Shown: piece by piece, positions 1 to 5,737 of the stretch | How positions within the stretch are numbered: position 1 is the stretch's first letter | Layout of the letters: every line of letters starts with the position of its first letter | Source of the DNA: Corynebacterium rhinophilum | GTDB lineage: Bacteria; Actinomycetota; Actinomycetes; Mycobacteriales; Mycobacteriaceae | Assembly (NCBI RefSeq): GCF_030227225.1 | Contig: NZ_JASPHQ010000022.1 | Location: 1 to 26,344, forward strand | Reading direction: 5' to 3' | DNA length: 26,344 bases | Made by a program: the position numbers and the translations under genes | The notes under the pieces: generated by a model | Seen by the model: only the letters and a program-made list of their open reading frames with translations | The model's database searches: none | Told to the model about the DNA's origin: nothing

Positions 1-16
1 ATCGGCGGCTCGCACT

Positions 17-45
17 AACTTACCCAACAACCTGAACCAAGTCAA
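17..45 (-). promoter_or_regulatory. Strong sigma-A-type promoter, probably of an rRNA operon
   Basis: On the minus strand TTGACT (40-45) and TAAGTT (17-22) are separated by exactly 17 bases, with a predicted start near position 10, so transcription leaves the window at the left edge. A near-consensus promoter just downstream of murA fits the known actinobacterial arrangement in which a 16S rRNA gene follows murA. The rRNA gene itself is outside the window, so the rrn assignment is inference. Confidence 0.6.
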
Positions 46-148
46 ATCCTTGAGCCAAGTCAGTACAAAAAGTCACTCAAAAATAACCAACCGGCTACCT
101 CTCGGCGACTTGGATAAACCTACACCCCACTCCAAGAAACGCACAAAT

Positions 149-181
149 CCCCAGCACACACGAGAAAAATGCGTACTGGGG
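149..181 (-). terminator. Hairpin after murA
   Basis: A 12-pair stem (149-160 with 170-181) lies 8 bases past the murA stop codon. Read as minus-strand RNA its two irregular positions are G-U wobbles, but as plus-strand RNA they are C-A mismatches, so the structure belongs to the leftward transcript. It lacks a clean U-tract, so it may only slow polymerase or protect the 3' end. Bases 46-148 hold nothing else I can recognise. Confidence 0.5.
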
Positions 182-189
182 AAGGTTAA

Positions 190-1458
190 TTAGAAGATTT
201 CTTCTTCCTGCGTCCTTTCGATGGTGGCTCCAAGCCGCGAAAGGTTCTCCACAAAGTGGGGATAGCCGCGGTCTATATGGAAGACATCGTGAACGGTCGT
301 CGCTTCGTCGGCGCACAGTGCGGAGAGGACCAGGCCAGCTCCGGCACGGATATCGGAACTCCATACATGCGTAGAGGAAAGATGTTCCTTACCCCGTACC
401 ACCACGTGATGGCCATCCACTTGGGCATCGGCACCCAAGCGCAGCATTTCGTCCACGAAGCGGAACCGGGATTCGAAGACGTTCTCCGTGATCACGGTGG
501 TCCCTTCGGCGATGGAGGAAATGCCGATGGCCATGGGCTGGAGGTCCGTCGGAAAGCCTGGGAAAGGCAACGTCTGGTAATCCACGGCGGTAGGACGCTT
601 ATCCATGCGCACGCGGAAGCCGTTTTCATAGGTTTCAATCTCTGCGCCGGCGGACTTCAGCTTTTCCAGCGGAAGGTGCAGGTGACGCGGAGCAATACCG
701 CCAACGGTAATATCGCCTTGTGTCATGGCTGCGGCATAAGCCCAGGTGCCAGCCACGATGCGGTCACCAATGACTTCGTGCTCCGTTGGGTTAAGCCGGT
801 CCACGCCGTGGATGGTGACCTCGGAGGTGCCTTCGCCTTCGATATTGGCGCCCATGGATTTCATCATCTCGCACAGGTCCACGATCTCGGGCTCGCGGGC
901 GGCATTGTGGAGAACAGTAGTGCCCTCGGCCAAGACGGCGGCGGTCAAGATGTTTTCCGTCGCACCAACGGAAGGAAAGTCCAAGCGGATATTAGAGCCG
1001 CGAAGCTCGGAAGCTTCAGCGACCACGGCGCCGTGTTCAATGCGCGTGGTGGCGCCGAGCTTCTCCAAGCCAGTCTGGTGCATATCAAGCGGGCGAGAGC
1101 CAATGGCGTCACCACCGGGCAGCGCAACCTTTGCATGCCCGCAGCGCGAGGTCAGTGGGCCTAAGACGCATACCGACGCCCTAAATTGGCGGACCGCATC
1201 AAAGTCCGCGTTCGATTGCGGCGTCGCGGGGGTAGTAATGCGGACGGTGCTGCCATCGATTGTCACCTCGCAGCCCAAGCCCTCGAGCACCTTCTTCATC
1301 AAAGGTACGTCCAGAATCTCTGGGCAATTGGTCAGCGTCGTCGCCCCCTCCGCCAGCAATGCGGCGGCCATGAGCTTAAGGACGCTGTTCTTGGCGCCAT
1401 CTACTTTGACGGTGCCTGCAAGGCGGGCACCACCGGAAACAATAAACTGATCTTTCAC
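190..1458 (-). CDS. murA: UDP-N-acetylglucosamine 1-carboxyvinyltransferase
   Basis: This is the cytoplasmic enzyme for the first committed step of peptidoglycan synthesis: it transfers enolpyruvate from PEP to UDP-GlcNAc. The 422 residues match the usual length of about 420. Visible family motifs are GAKNS (Lys23-Asn24, substrate contacts) and the catalytic loop [15 protein letters not shown] at 113-127. In that loop the residue that is Cys in E. coli MurA is Asp117, as in Mycobacterium tuberculosis, where this replacement makes the enzyme insensitive to fosfomycin. The start is GTG with no good ribosome-binding site, 21 bases after the ramA stop, so the gene may be read with ramA. A hairpin and an rRNA-type promoter follow. 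Confidence 0.97.
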   Translation of the reverse strand: MKDQFIVSGGARLAGTVKVDGAKNSVLKLMAAALLAEGATTLTNCPEILDVPLMKKVLEGLGCEVTIDGSTVRITTPATPQSNADFDAVRQFRASVCVLGPLTSRCGHAKVALPGGDAIGSRPLDMHQTGLEKLGATTRIEHGAVVAEASELRGSNIRLDFPSVGATENILTAAVLAEGTTVLHNAAREPEIVDLCEMMKSMGANIEGEGTSEVTIHGVDRLNPTEHEVIGDRIVAGTWAYAAAMTQGDITVGGIAPRHLHLPLEKLKSAGAEIETYENGFRVRMDKRPTAVDYQTLPFPGFPTDLQPMAIGISSIAEGTTVITENVFESRFRFVDEMLRLGADAQVDGHHVVVRGKEHLSSTHVWSSDIRAGAGLVLSALCADEATTVHDVFHIDRGYPHFVENLSRLGATIERTQEEEIF

Positions 1459-1479
1459 AGCTTTATACGCTACCGGTTA

Positions 1480-2319
1480 TCAGGGCAACGCGCCGATCCG
1501 GCGGGCGGCATTGACGGCTTCGTAGCGAGTGTGTGCCCCCAACTTGCGCATTACGGAGCGTAGGTAGGACTTGACGGTTTCGGCGCCAATCCCCATTTCT
1601 TCCGCCGCTTCCACGTTGGTGTGGCCTAGCGCCACGCAGGAGAGGACGTCGAGTTCGCGGGCTGAAAGCTTGGTCGATTGCTTCACGCGCACAGGAGAGA
1701 CCATCTGATCGCAAAGTGCCTCGAGTTCCTTGCGCAATTCCTCGTCCTCGACGCGATTGGCCAGCATGCGCAGCTTGGAGTGGGTGGAACGAACCTGTTC
1801 CCATTCCGCACCGTTCATGGCATGGCCGCGGGAGGCACCCCCCTTTCCGCCATCGGCGCGGCGCATCGCGGAGTTGACCGCGAGGTCTTGCTCCAGGGTC
1901 CGCGCCGTCATCGTGACTTCCTCGATGACCTTATCCCCCAGGCGCACTGGGGAGTGCACGCCAACATAGAGCACGCCGCGGATTTCACGCTGCACGGTAA
2001 CCGGTACCGCAACGATCGAGTGCAGGCCTTCGTCTTGGATCACGCTGTCGTTCTCGTGGGAAATGGTGGTGGCACGCGTGTAGTCCGATACGCCCACCGC
2101 GCGGCGGGTGGTGATGACGCGCCCGCCGACGCCCACGCCGGCATCGATAAGCAGATTCTGTAGCGCCGGTGTACGCAGACCCACCCACTGGGTAATTTGC
2201 AGGCGATTATCCGCCAATAATGTTGCGTACATCGTCACTGGGATTCCGGTGGCGGTTTTGAGAGACGACAGTGCCGCGCGTACGGATTCTTCATCATCTT
2301 TGAGGCGATGCGACTCCAT
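1480..2319 (-). CDS. ramA: LuxR-family regulator of acetate metabolism RamA
   Basis: RamA is a global transcription regulator of carbon metabolism in corynebacteria, known to activate acetate genes (pta-ackA, aceA, aceB) and others. The 279-residue protein has an N-terminal GAF-like sensor region (about residues 15-150) and a C-terminal LuxR-type helix-turn-helix (about 215-275; LSARELDVLSCVALGHTN, then ETVKSYLRSVMRKLG). It closely resembles the C. glutamicum protein as I remember it (282 residues). I chose the ATG at 2319 because GAGGAAAG lies about 7 bases before it and the protein then starts like RamA (MESHRLKDDE). An upstream in-frame start at 2358 would add 13 unlikely residues. G-rich half-sites upstream suggest autoregulation. 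murA follows after 21 bases. Confidence 0.93.
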   Translation of the reverse strand: MESHRLKDDEESVRAALSSLKTATGIPVTMYATLLADNRLQITQWVGLRTPALQNLLIDAGVGVGGRVITTRRAVGVSDYTRATTISHENDSVIQDEGLHSIVAVPVTVQREIRGVLYVGVHSPVRLGDKVIEEVTMTARTLEQDLAVNSAMRRADGGKGGASRGHAMNGAEWEQVRSTHSKLRMLANRVEDEELRKELEALCDQMVSPVRVKQSTKLSARELDVLSCVALGHTNVEAAEEMGIGAETVKSYLRSVMRKLGAHTRYEAVNAARRIGALP

Positions 2320-2335
2320 GAGACTCTTTCCTCGT

Positions 2336-2424
2336 CGGGGGTAACCAAGTAGGTGCACCCGATATCCCCGAAAACTTGGGGAGCAGCGGGTAACTACGTG
2401 GAATTATAGACAGCAAGTGGGGGT
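2336..2424. promoter_or_regulatory. Cluster of RamA-like half-sites upstream of ramA
   Basis: The region contains CGGGGGT (2336-2342), an inverted CCCC(N8)GGGG (2366-2381) and TGGGGGT (2418-2424). The published RamA half-site is a run of 4-6 G followed by T or C, or its complement, often in tandem. The position, directly upstream of ramA, matches RamA autoregulation known in C. glutamicum. This is a match by eye and GC-rich DNA gives chance hits. The rest of 2320-2584 holds the cysK control region. Confidence 0.45.
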
Positions 2425-2498
2425 AATTCGAAATCGCCCCTTTGCCTCCACGGCCGCGAATCCCACATTTCATGCCCGAATGGGTAGTCTGTAATAAA

Positions 2499-2514
2499 TA
2501 TACCACTCTGTCTA
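2499..2514. promoter_or_regulatory. McbR operator upstream of cysK
   Basis: TATAC-CACTCT-GTCTA fits the McbR operator TAGAC-N6-GTCTA at 9 of 10 fixed positions. McbR is the TetR-type repressor of methionine and cysteine genes in C. glutamicum, released by S-adenosylhomocysteine, and cysK is one of its known targets. The site lies 70 bases before the cysK ATG. I could not define the -10 and -35 with confidence, so its exact overlap with the promoter is open. Confidence 0.6.
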
Positions 2515-2584
2515 CTTAAATAGTGTATCCTTGCGCTTGTACCTGATTTGACCACGAATACGATTCCCAAAGGAGTCCTAATAA

Positions 2585-3520
2585 ATGGCTATTTACAACA
2601 ATGTCCTAGAGACCATCGGCGGTACCCCACTCATCCGCATCAACCGCTTGGCAGAGGGCAAGGGTGCCACCGTGCTGGCCAAGGTGGAGTCCTTTAACCC
2701 TGGTAACTCCGTTAAGGACCGCATCGGTCTGGCCATCATCAAGGCCGCCGAGGAGTCCGGTGACCTGAAGCCGGGCGGCACCATCGTTGAAGCTACCTCC
2801 GGTAACACCGGCATTGCTCTGGCACTGGCCGGCGCGACCTTGGGTTACGACGTTGTCCTCACCATGCCAGAGACCATGTCCAATGAGCGCAAGGTCCTGC
2901 TTCGCGCATACGGTGCAGAAATCATCCTGACCCCGGGCGCTGCCGGCATGCAGGGTGCGGTTGACAAGGCCAACGAGATCGTCGCCGAGCGCGGCAACGC
3001 CATCCTGGCTTCCCAGTTCGCTAACGAGGCCAACCCCAAGATCCACGAGGCCACCACCGGCCCGGAGATCTGGGACGACGCCGAGGGCAATGTCGATGCC
3101 TTCGTCGCAGGCGTCGGCACCGGCGGCACCATCACCGGTGCAGGCCGCTACCTGAAGTCCAAGAACCCAGACGTTTACCTCGCTGCCGTTGAACCGGCTG
3201 ACTCCCCTGTTCTGTCTGAGGGCCAGGCAGGCCCACACAAGATCCAGGGCTTGGGCGCCAACTTCGTACCGGACGTGCTCGACCGCGAGCAGCTGGATGA
3301 GGTTTTGACCGCCTCCCTCGAGGAGTCCATCAAGCTCTCTCGCGCCCTTGCTACCGAAGAGGGCCTGCTGGTTGGTATTTCCGCCGGTGCAAACCTCTCG
3401 GCTGCACTGAAGCTGGCTGAGCGCCCCGAGTTCGAGGGCAAGACCATCGTCGTTGTCCTGCCGGACTTTGGTGAGCGCTACGTTTCCACCGTTCTTTTCG
3501 AGGACATCCGCGAGGCATAA
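2585..3520 (+). CDS. cysK: Cysteine synthase A (O-acetylserine sulfhydrylase)
   Basis: The PLP enzyme makes cysteine from O-acetylserine and sulfide in the cytoplasm. The 311 residues are normal for CysK. Lys44 in NSVKDR binds PLP, TSGNTG (71-76) is the substrate-binding loop, and GVGTGGT (176-182) holds the PLP phosphate. The start ATG has AAAGGAG nine bases upstream. cysE, which makes its substrate, follows after a terminator, and the pair is a conserved actinobacterial cassette. The C-terminal Ile of CysE (ends DPDYYI) is the feature known to dock into the CysK active site in the cysteine synthase complex, so complex formation is likely. The McbR-type operator upstream suggests repression when sulfur amino acids are plentiful. 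Confidence 0.97.
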   Translation: MAIYNNVLETIGGTPLIRINRLAEGKGATVLAKVESFNPGNSVKDRIGLAIIKAAEESGDLKPGGTIVEATSGNTGIALALAGATLGYDVVLTMPETMSNERKVLLRAYGAEIILTPGAAGMQGAVDKANEIVAERGNAILASQFANEANPKIHEATTGPEIWDDAEGNVDAFVAGVGTGGTITGAGRYLKSKNPDVYLAAVEPADSPVLSEGQAGPHKIQGLGANFVPDVLDREQLDEVLTASLEESIKLSRALATEEGLLVGISAGANLSAALKLAERPEFEGKTIVVVLPDFGERYVSTVLFEDIREA

Positions 3521-3546
3521 TTAGCCCCGCAGCCTAGTCCGTGAAT

Positions 3547-3581
3547 AAAAGGCACCCGTCAAGCTTGGCGGGTGCCTTTTT
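3547..3581 (+). terminator. Rho-independent terminator after cysK
   Basis: A perfect 12-pair stem (3547-3558 with 3569-3580) with a 10-base loop ends in a run of five T. It lies 26 bases after the cysK stop. Its right arm overlaps the proposed -35 of cysE. Confidence 0.9.
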
Positions 3582-3595
3582 GTGACCAGTACTAT
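3565..3595 (+). promoter_or_regulatory. Proposed cysE promoter, leaderless
   Basis: TACTAT (3590-3595) ends seven bases before the ATG at 3603, the spacing that gives a transcript starting on the start codon. TTGGCG (3565-3570) is a weak -35 with a 19-base spacer, lying inside the cysK terminator. There is no Shine-Dalgarno sequence before cysE, which agrees with a leaderless mRNA. Confidence 0.45.
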
Positions 3596-3602
3596 AGTCC
3601 CC

Positions 3603-4166
3603 ATGAGCATTATTAAATATATCCGCGAAGATTTAGCCAATGCCCGGGACCATGACCCAGCCGCCCGCGGCGACGTTGAAAATGCGATCGTCTATTCCGG
3701 CCTGCACGCCATCTGGTCGCACCGCGTCTCCCACTGGCTGTGGAAGCGCGGCCTGCGGGGCCCTGCGCGCATCCTGTCCCAGATTAACCGCTTTTTTACC
3801 GGCATCGAGATCCACCCAGGCGCCACCATCGGGCGCTGCTTCTTCATCGACCACGGGATGGGCATTGTCATTGGGGAAACCGCGGAAATTGGTGATGGCG
3901 TGATGCTCTACCACGGCGTGACGCTCGGCGGTCAGGTCCTCACCCAGACCAAGCGCCACCCCACGGTGGAAGATAACGTCACCATCGGCGCGGGCGCTAA
4001 GGTTTTAGGCCCCATCACCATCGGTGCCGGTTCCGCCATCGGTGCCAATGCCGTTGTAACGAAGGACGTACCAGCCGATCACATCGCGGTGGGCATCCCC
4101 GCCAAGAATCGGCCTTCAAATAGGCATGAGCGGGTCAAGCTCGTGGATCCGGACTACTACATCTAA
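3603..4166 (+). CDS. cysE: Serine O-acetyltransferase
   Basis: CysE acetylates serine with acetyl-CoA to give O-acetylserine, the CysK substrate. The 187-residue protein has a short helical N-terminus ([13 protein letters not shown]) and a left-handed beta-helix built from hexapeptide repeats ([20 protein letters not shown] through [10 protein letters not shown]), with the active-site His in the FIDHG segment. It is of the short actinobacterial form and ends in Ile, the docking residue for CysK. I chose ATG 3603 over an in-frame GTG at 3582 because the protein then begins as the C. glutamicum homologue does (I remember a short start before IREDLANA) and because TACTAT sits seven bases before it. 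A strong terminator follows. Confidence 0.95.
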   Translation: MSIIKYIREDLANARDHDPAARGDVENAIVYSGLHAIWSHRVSHWLWKRGLRGPARILSQINRFFTGIEIHPGATIGRCFFIDHGMGIVIGETAEIGDGVMLYHGVTLGGQVLTQTKRHPTVEDNVTIGAGAKVLGPITIGAGSAIGANAVVTKDVPADHIAVGIPAKNRPSNRHERVKLVDPDYYI

Positions 4167-4173
4167 ATAGACT

Positions 4174-4208
4174 AAAAGCGGCCCACAGGCTTGTGTGGGC
4201 CGCTTTTT
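4174..4208. terminator. Bidirectional terminator between cysE and the GNAT gene
   Basis: A perfect 14-pair stem (4174-4187 with 4194-4207) with a six-base loop is flanked by A-run and T-run, so it can stop cysE on the plus strand and the convergent acetyltransferase gene on the minus strand. Confidence 0.9.
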
Positions 4209-4215
4209 GCTGTGC

Positions 4216-4506
4216 TTAACCGCGCAGCAGGTCCTGGTATTCGGGGTTCTTGTCCATAAAGTGCGCCACGGCAGAGCAGGTGGCGATGACCTTCATGCCG
4301 GCAGCCCGAGTTTCATCGAGGGCCGCCTTAATCAACGGCGAGGACAGGCCCTGTCCGCGGAAGTCATCCCCGATGACCGTGTGGTTGAACTCGCGGGTAT
4401 CGCCGGAATCTACATATTCGCAGATTCCTGCTTCCACACCGTCAACGGTAAGCACGAAACGGGACAAATCGGTCTGATGAGAAACTGCTTTTTCCATGTC
4501 CCCCAT
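4216..4506 (-). CDS. Small GNAT-family N-acetyltransferase
   Basis: The 96-residue protein looks like the single-domain Gcn5-related acetyltransferase family often annotated YjdJ/GtfA-like (DUF-type small GNAT). The acetyl-CoA pyrophosphate loop is seen in HTVIGDDFRGQGLSSPLI (RGQGL, about residues 50-54), followed by an amphipathic helix and the C-terminal CSAVAHFMDKNPEYQDLL, typical of these small enzymes. The substrate is unknown. The start is uncertain: ATG 4506 gives 96 residues and ATG 4497 gives 93. For 4497, TTTAAT lies seven bases upstream, so a leaderless start is possible. Neither has a good ribosome-binding site. The gene begins only seven bases after the terminator of the tRNA-Asp/Phe unit, so it needs its own promoter or readthrough. 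Confidence 0.85.
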   Translation of the reverse strand: MGDMEKAVSHQTDLSRFVLTVDGVEAGICEYVDSGDTREFNHTVIGDDFRGQGLSSPLIKAALDETRAAGMKVIATCSAVAHFMDKNPEYQDLLRG

Positions 4507-4512
4507 TAAACC

Positions 4513-4547
4513 AAAAATGGTCCCTCCTTGATAATAAGGAGGGACCA
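4513..4547 (-). terminator. Terminator after tRNA-Phe
   Basis: A perfect 12-pair stem (4518-4529 with 4536-4547) with a six-base loop is followed on the minus strand by five T (4513-4517). It closes the leftward tRNA-Asp/tRNA-Phe unit. Confidence 0.9.
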
Positions 4548-4553
4548 TAGTTG

Positions 4554-4626
4554 TGGCCAGAGCCAGGATCGAACTGGCGACCCCACACTTTTCAGGCGTG
4601 TGCTCTACCGACTGAGCTATCTGGCC
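4554..4626 (-). tRNA. tRNA-Phe (GAA)
   Basis: The 73-base gene folds as a full cloverleaf with acceptor stem GGCCAGA/TCTGGCC, T-loop TTCGATC, and anticodon loop CTGAAAA giving GAA. The 3' CCA is not encoded. It follows tRNA-Asp by 19 bases, so the two are probably one transcript. Confidence 0.96.
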
Positions 4627-4645
4627 AGAAACCCGAAGGTTTCCG

Positions 4646-4719
4646 CGACCTTGACGGGACTTGAACCCGCGACCTCCGCCGTGACAGGGCGGCGCGCTAA
4701 CCAACTGCGCCACAAGGCC
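4646..4719 (-). tRNA. tRNA-Asp (GTC), copy 1
   Basis: The 74-base gene has acceptor stem GGCCTTG/CAAGGTC, discriminator G, and anticodon loop CTGTCAC giving GTC. It is identical over its full length to the copy at 4908-4981. CCA is not encoded. It is the first gene of the Asp-Phe unit. In the 146 bases upstream (4720-4865) I see no gene and only a weak -10-like TAAAGT. Confidence 0.96.
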
Positions 4720-4865
4720 ATTTTCAGTTTTGTGTGCCTCTTGGACACGGGTAGTTACTTTACACAGCCGCCTAGAAACAACACAAATCAGCACTACAAG
4801 GGCAGTTTTCACGCTTTCCGATGCCCCTGTACCAAGGTGGCACCAACAAGCAGCGGCCCAAAACC

Positions 4866-4901
4866 AAAAAAGAACAGTACCCGCCGAAGCGTGTACTGTT
4901 C
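4866..4901 (-). terminator. Terminator after the second tRNA-Asp
   Basis: On the minus strand a nine-pair outer stem (4872-4880 with 4893-4901) encloses a CGC-UUCG-GCG tetraloop hairpin and is followed by six T (4866-4871). It starts seven bases after the tRNA-Asp at 4908 and separates the two tRNA units. Confidence 0.9.
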
Positions 4902-4907
4902 AGAATG

Positions 4908-4981
4908 CGACCTTGACGGGACTTGAACCCGCGACCTCCGCCGTGACAGGGCGGCGCGCTAACCAACTGCGCCACAAGGCC
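4908..4981 (-). tRNA. tRNA-Asp (GTC), copy 2
   Basis: This is an exact duplicate of the tRNA-Asp at 4646-4719, with anticodon loop CTGTCAC. It follows tRNA-Glu by 38 bases and has its own strong terminator. CCA is not encoded. Confidence 0.96.
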
Positions 4982-5000
4982 AAATGAGAAATTATTTCGT

Positions 5001-5020
5001 ACCAACACGATGGTGTTGGT
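5001..5020 (-). other. Hairpin between tRNA-Glu and tRNA-Asp
   Basis: A perfect eight-pair stem (5001-5008 with 5013-5020) with loop GATG begins at the discriminator base of tRNA-Glu. There is no U-tract, so I read it as a processing or weak pausing structure rather than a terminator. It competes with the 3' end of the mature tRNA, which suggests it folds in the precursor trailer. Confidence 0.5.
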
Positions 5021-5092
5021 ACCCCCAACGGGATTCGAACCCGTGCCGCTGCCGTGAAAGGGCAGTGTCCTAGGCCGCTAGACGATGGGGGC
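5020..5092 (-). tRNA. tRNA-Glu (TTC)
   Basis: The 73-base gene has acceptor stem GCCCCCA/TGGGGGT, T-loop TTCGAAT and anticodon loop CTTTCAC giving TTC. CCA is not encoded. It leads a Glu-Asp unit. Its leader contains a small inverted repeat AGTCGC/GCGACT (5094-5111). Confidence 0.96.
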
Positions 5093-5117
5093 CAGTCGCT
5101 TCTTGGCGACTTCTAGA

Positions 5118-5146
5118 AATATACTGGAGACATCACCAAGAAACAA
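5118..5146 (-). promoter_or_regulatory. Promoter of the tRNA-Glu/Asp unit
   Basis: On the minus strand TTGTTT (5141-5146) and TATATT (5118-5123) are 17 bases apart, giving a leader of about 20 bases before tRNA-Glu. The -10 overlaps TATACT (5120-5125) on the other strand, the likely -10 of csoR. Confidence 0.55.
5120..5125 (+). promoter_or_regulatory. Probable -10 of csoR
   Basis: TATACT is a good -10 with a predicted start near 5132 and a leader of about 43 bases carrying the csoR ribosome-binding site. No convincing -35 is visible. It overlaps the tRNA-Glu -10 on the opposite strand. Confidence 0.45.
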
Positions 5147-5174
5147 AATCGCTCCCCCAGAAGGAGTTTTAACC

Positions 5175-5507
5175 ATGTCTGAGCAGCAAAAAACCTGTTC
5201 CTGCCACGAGCCGGATATCCACGGATACAACGCCGATAGTAAGAGCAAAGCACGTTATCTGGCGCGCCTGAAGCGCATCGAAGGCCAAGCGCGCGGGATT
5301 CACCGCATGGTCGATGAGGACCAGTACTGCATCGATATCATCACCCAAATCTCCGCGGTGACATCCGCACTAGAGAATGTCTCTCTCGCGCTCTTAGAGG
5401 ACCACATAGAGCACTGTGTGGCCGGTGCGGCGGCCGAGGACGGCGAGGTGGCCAAGGAGAAGCTAGCGGAGGCTATGCACGCCATTAAGAAGCTGGTAAA
5501 AAACTAG
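5175..5507 (+). CDS. csoR: CsoR-family copper-sensing (or related) transcriptional repressor
   Basis: CsoR proteins are all-helical DNA-binding repressors that let go of their operator when Cu(I) or a related ligand binds. The 110-residue protein has the diagnostic Cys52-x24-His77-x3-Cys81 ligand set of copper-type CsoR, with Tyr51 next to the first Cys, and the conserved RLKRIEGQARGI helix (31-42). The extra N-terminal segment CSCH (Cys8, Cys10, His11) is an unusual additional metal-ligand candidate. The ATG at 5175 has AAGGAG eight bases upstream. No copper ATPase or chaperone is nearby, so its target is outside the window. It sits between tRNA units and may control itself. Confidence 0.9.
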   Translation: MSEQQKTCSCHEPDIHGYNADSKSKARYLARLKRIEGQARGIHRMVDEDQYCIDIITQISAVTSALENVSLALLEDHIEHCVAGAAAEDGEVAKEKLAEAMHAIKKLVKN

Positions 5508-5533
5508 AAAAGGAGCCGCCCGAAGGCGGCTCC
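5508..5533 (-). terminator. Terminator after tRNA-Lys
   Basis: A perfect nine-pair stem (5512-5520 with 5525-5533) with a UUCG loop in the minus-strand RNA is followed by four T (5508-5511) and more T further on. It could also act weakly on csoR, but the plus-strand side has no U-tract. Confidence 0.8.
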
Positions 5534-5538
5534 TGATG

Positions 5539-5611
5539 TGGGCCCTGTGGGGATCGAACCCACGACCTGCGGATTAAAAGTCCGTAGCTCTACCAACTGA
5601 GCTAAAGGCCC
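5539..5611 (-). tRNA. tRNA-Lys (TTT)
   Basis: The 73-base gene has acceptor stem GGGCCTT/AGGGCCC, T-arm GTGGG/CCCAC and anticodon loop CTTTTAA giving TTT. The top pair of the anticodon stem (27-43) is an A-C mismatch, the only irregularity. CCA is not encoded. Confidence 0.95.
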
Positions 5612-5622
5612 AACGTCGCTCT

Positions 5623-5628
5623 ATATTA
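5623..5628 (-). promoter_or_regulatory. Possible -10 of tRNA-Lys
   Basis: TAATAT on the minus strand lies 11 bases before the mature tRNA, giving a leader of about five bases. I see no clear -35. Nothing else is recognisable between 5629 and 5680. Confidence 0.35.
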
Positions 5629-5680
5629 GCGTGTTGACTTTTAGATCTCCTAATTAACCCCTCGCCTGAGAGTATCCAAA

Positions 5681-5721
5681 CAAAGCAAAAGGAGGGCTTC
5701 CCAGCCGGGAGGCCCTCCTTT
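5681..5721 (-). terminator. Terminator after actA
   Basis: A 15-position stem with one imperfect pair (5688-5702 with 5707-5721) and a four-base loop is followed by a T-rich stretch on the minus strand. It begins 17 bases after the actA stop. Confidence 0.85.
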
Positions 5722-5737
5722 GCCATGGCGGTGGAGA

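Noticed and set aside
256..1164. Open frame of 302 codons, plus strand
   Set aside because: It is antisense to murA, which is clearly conserved, and shows no domain.
4720..4865. Small gene between the tRNA-Asp copies
   Set aside because: The open frames there run through the tRNA genes and are not supported by ribosome-binding sites.
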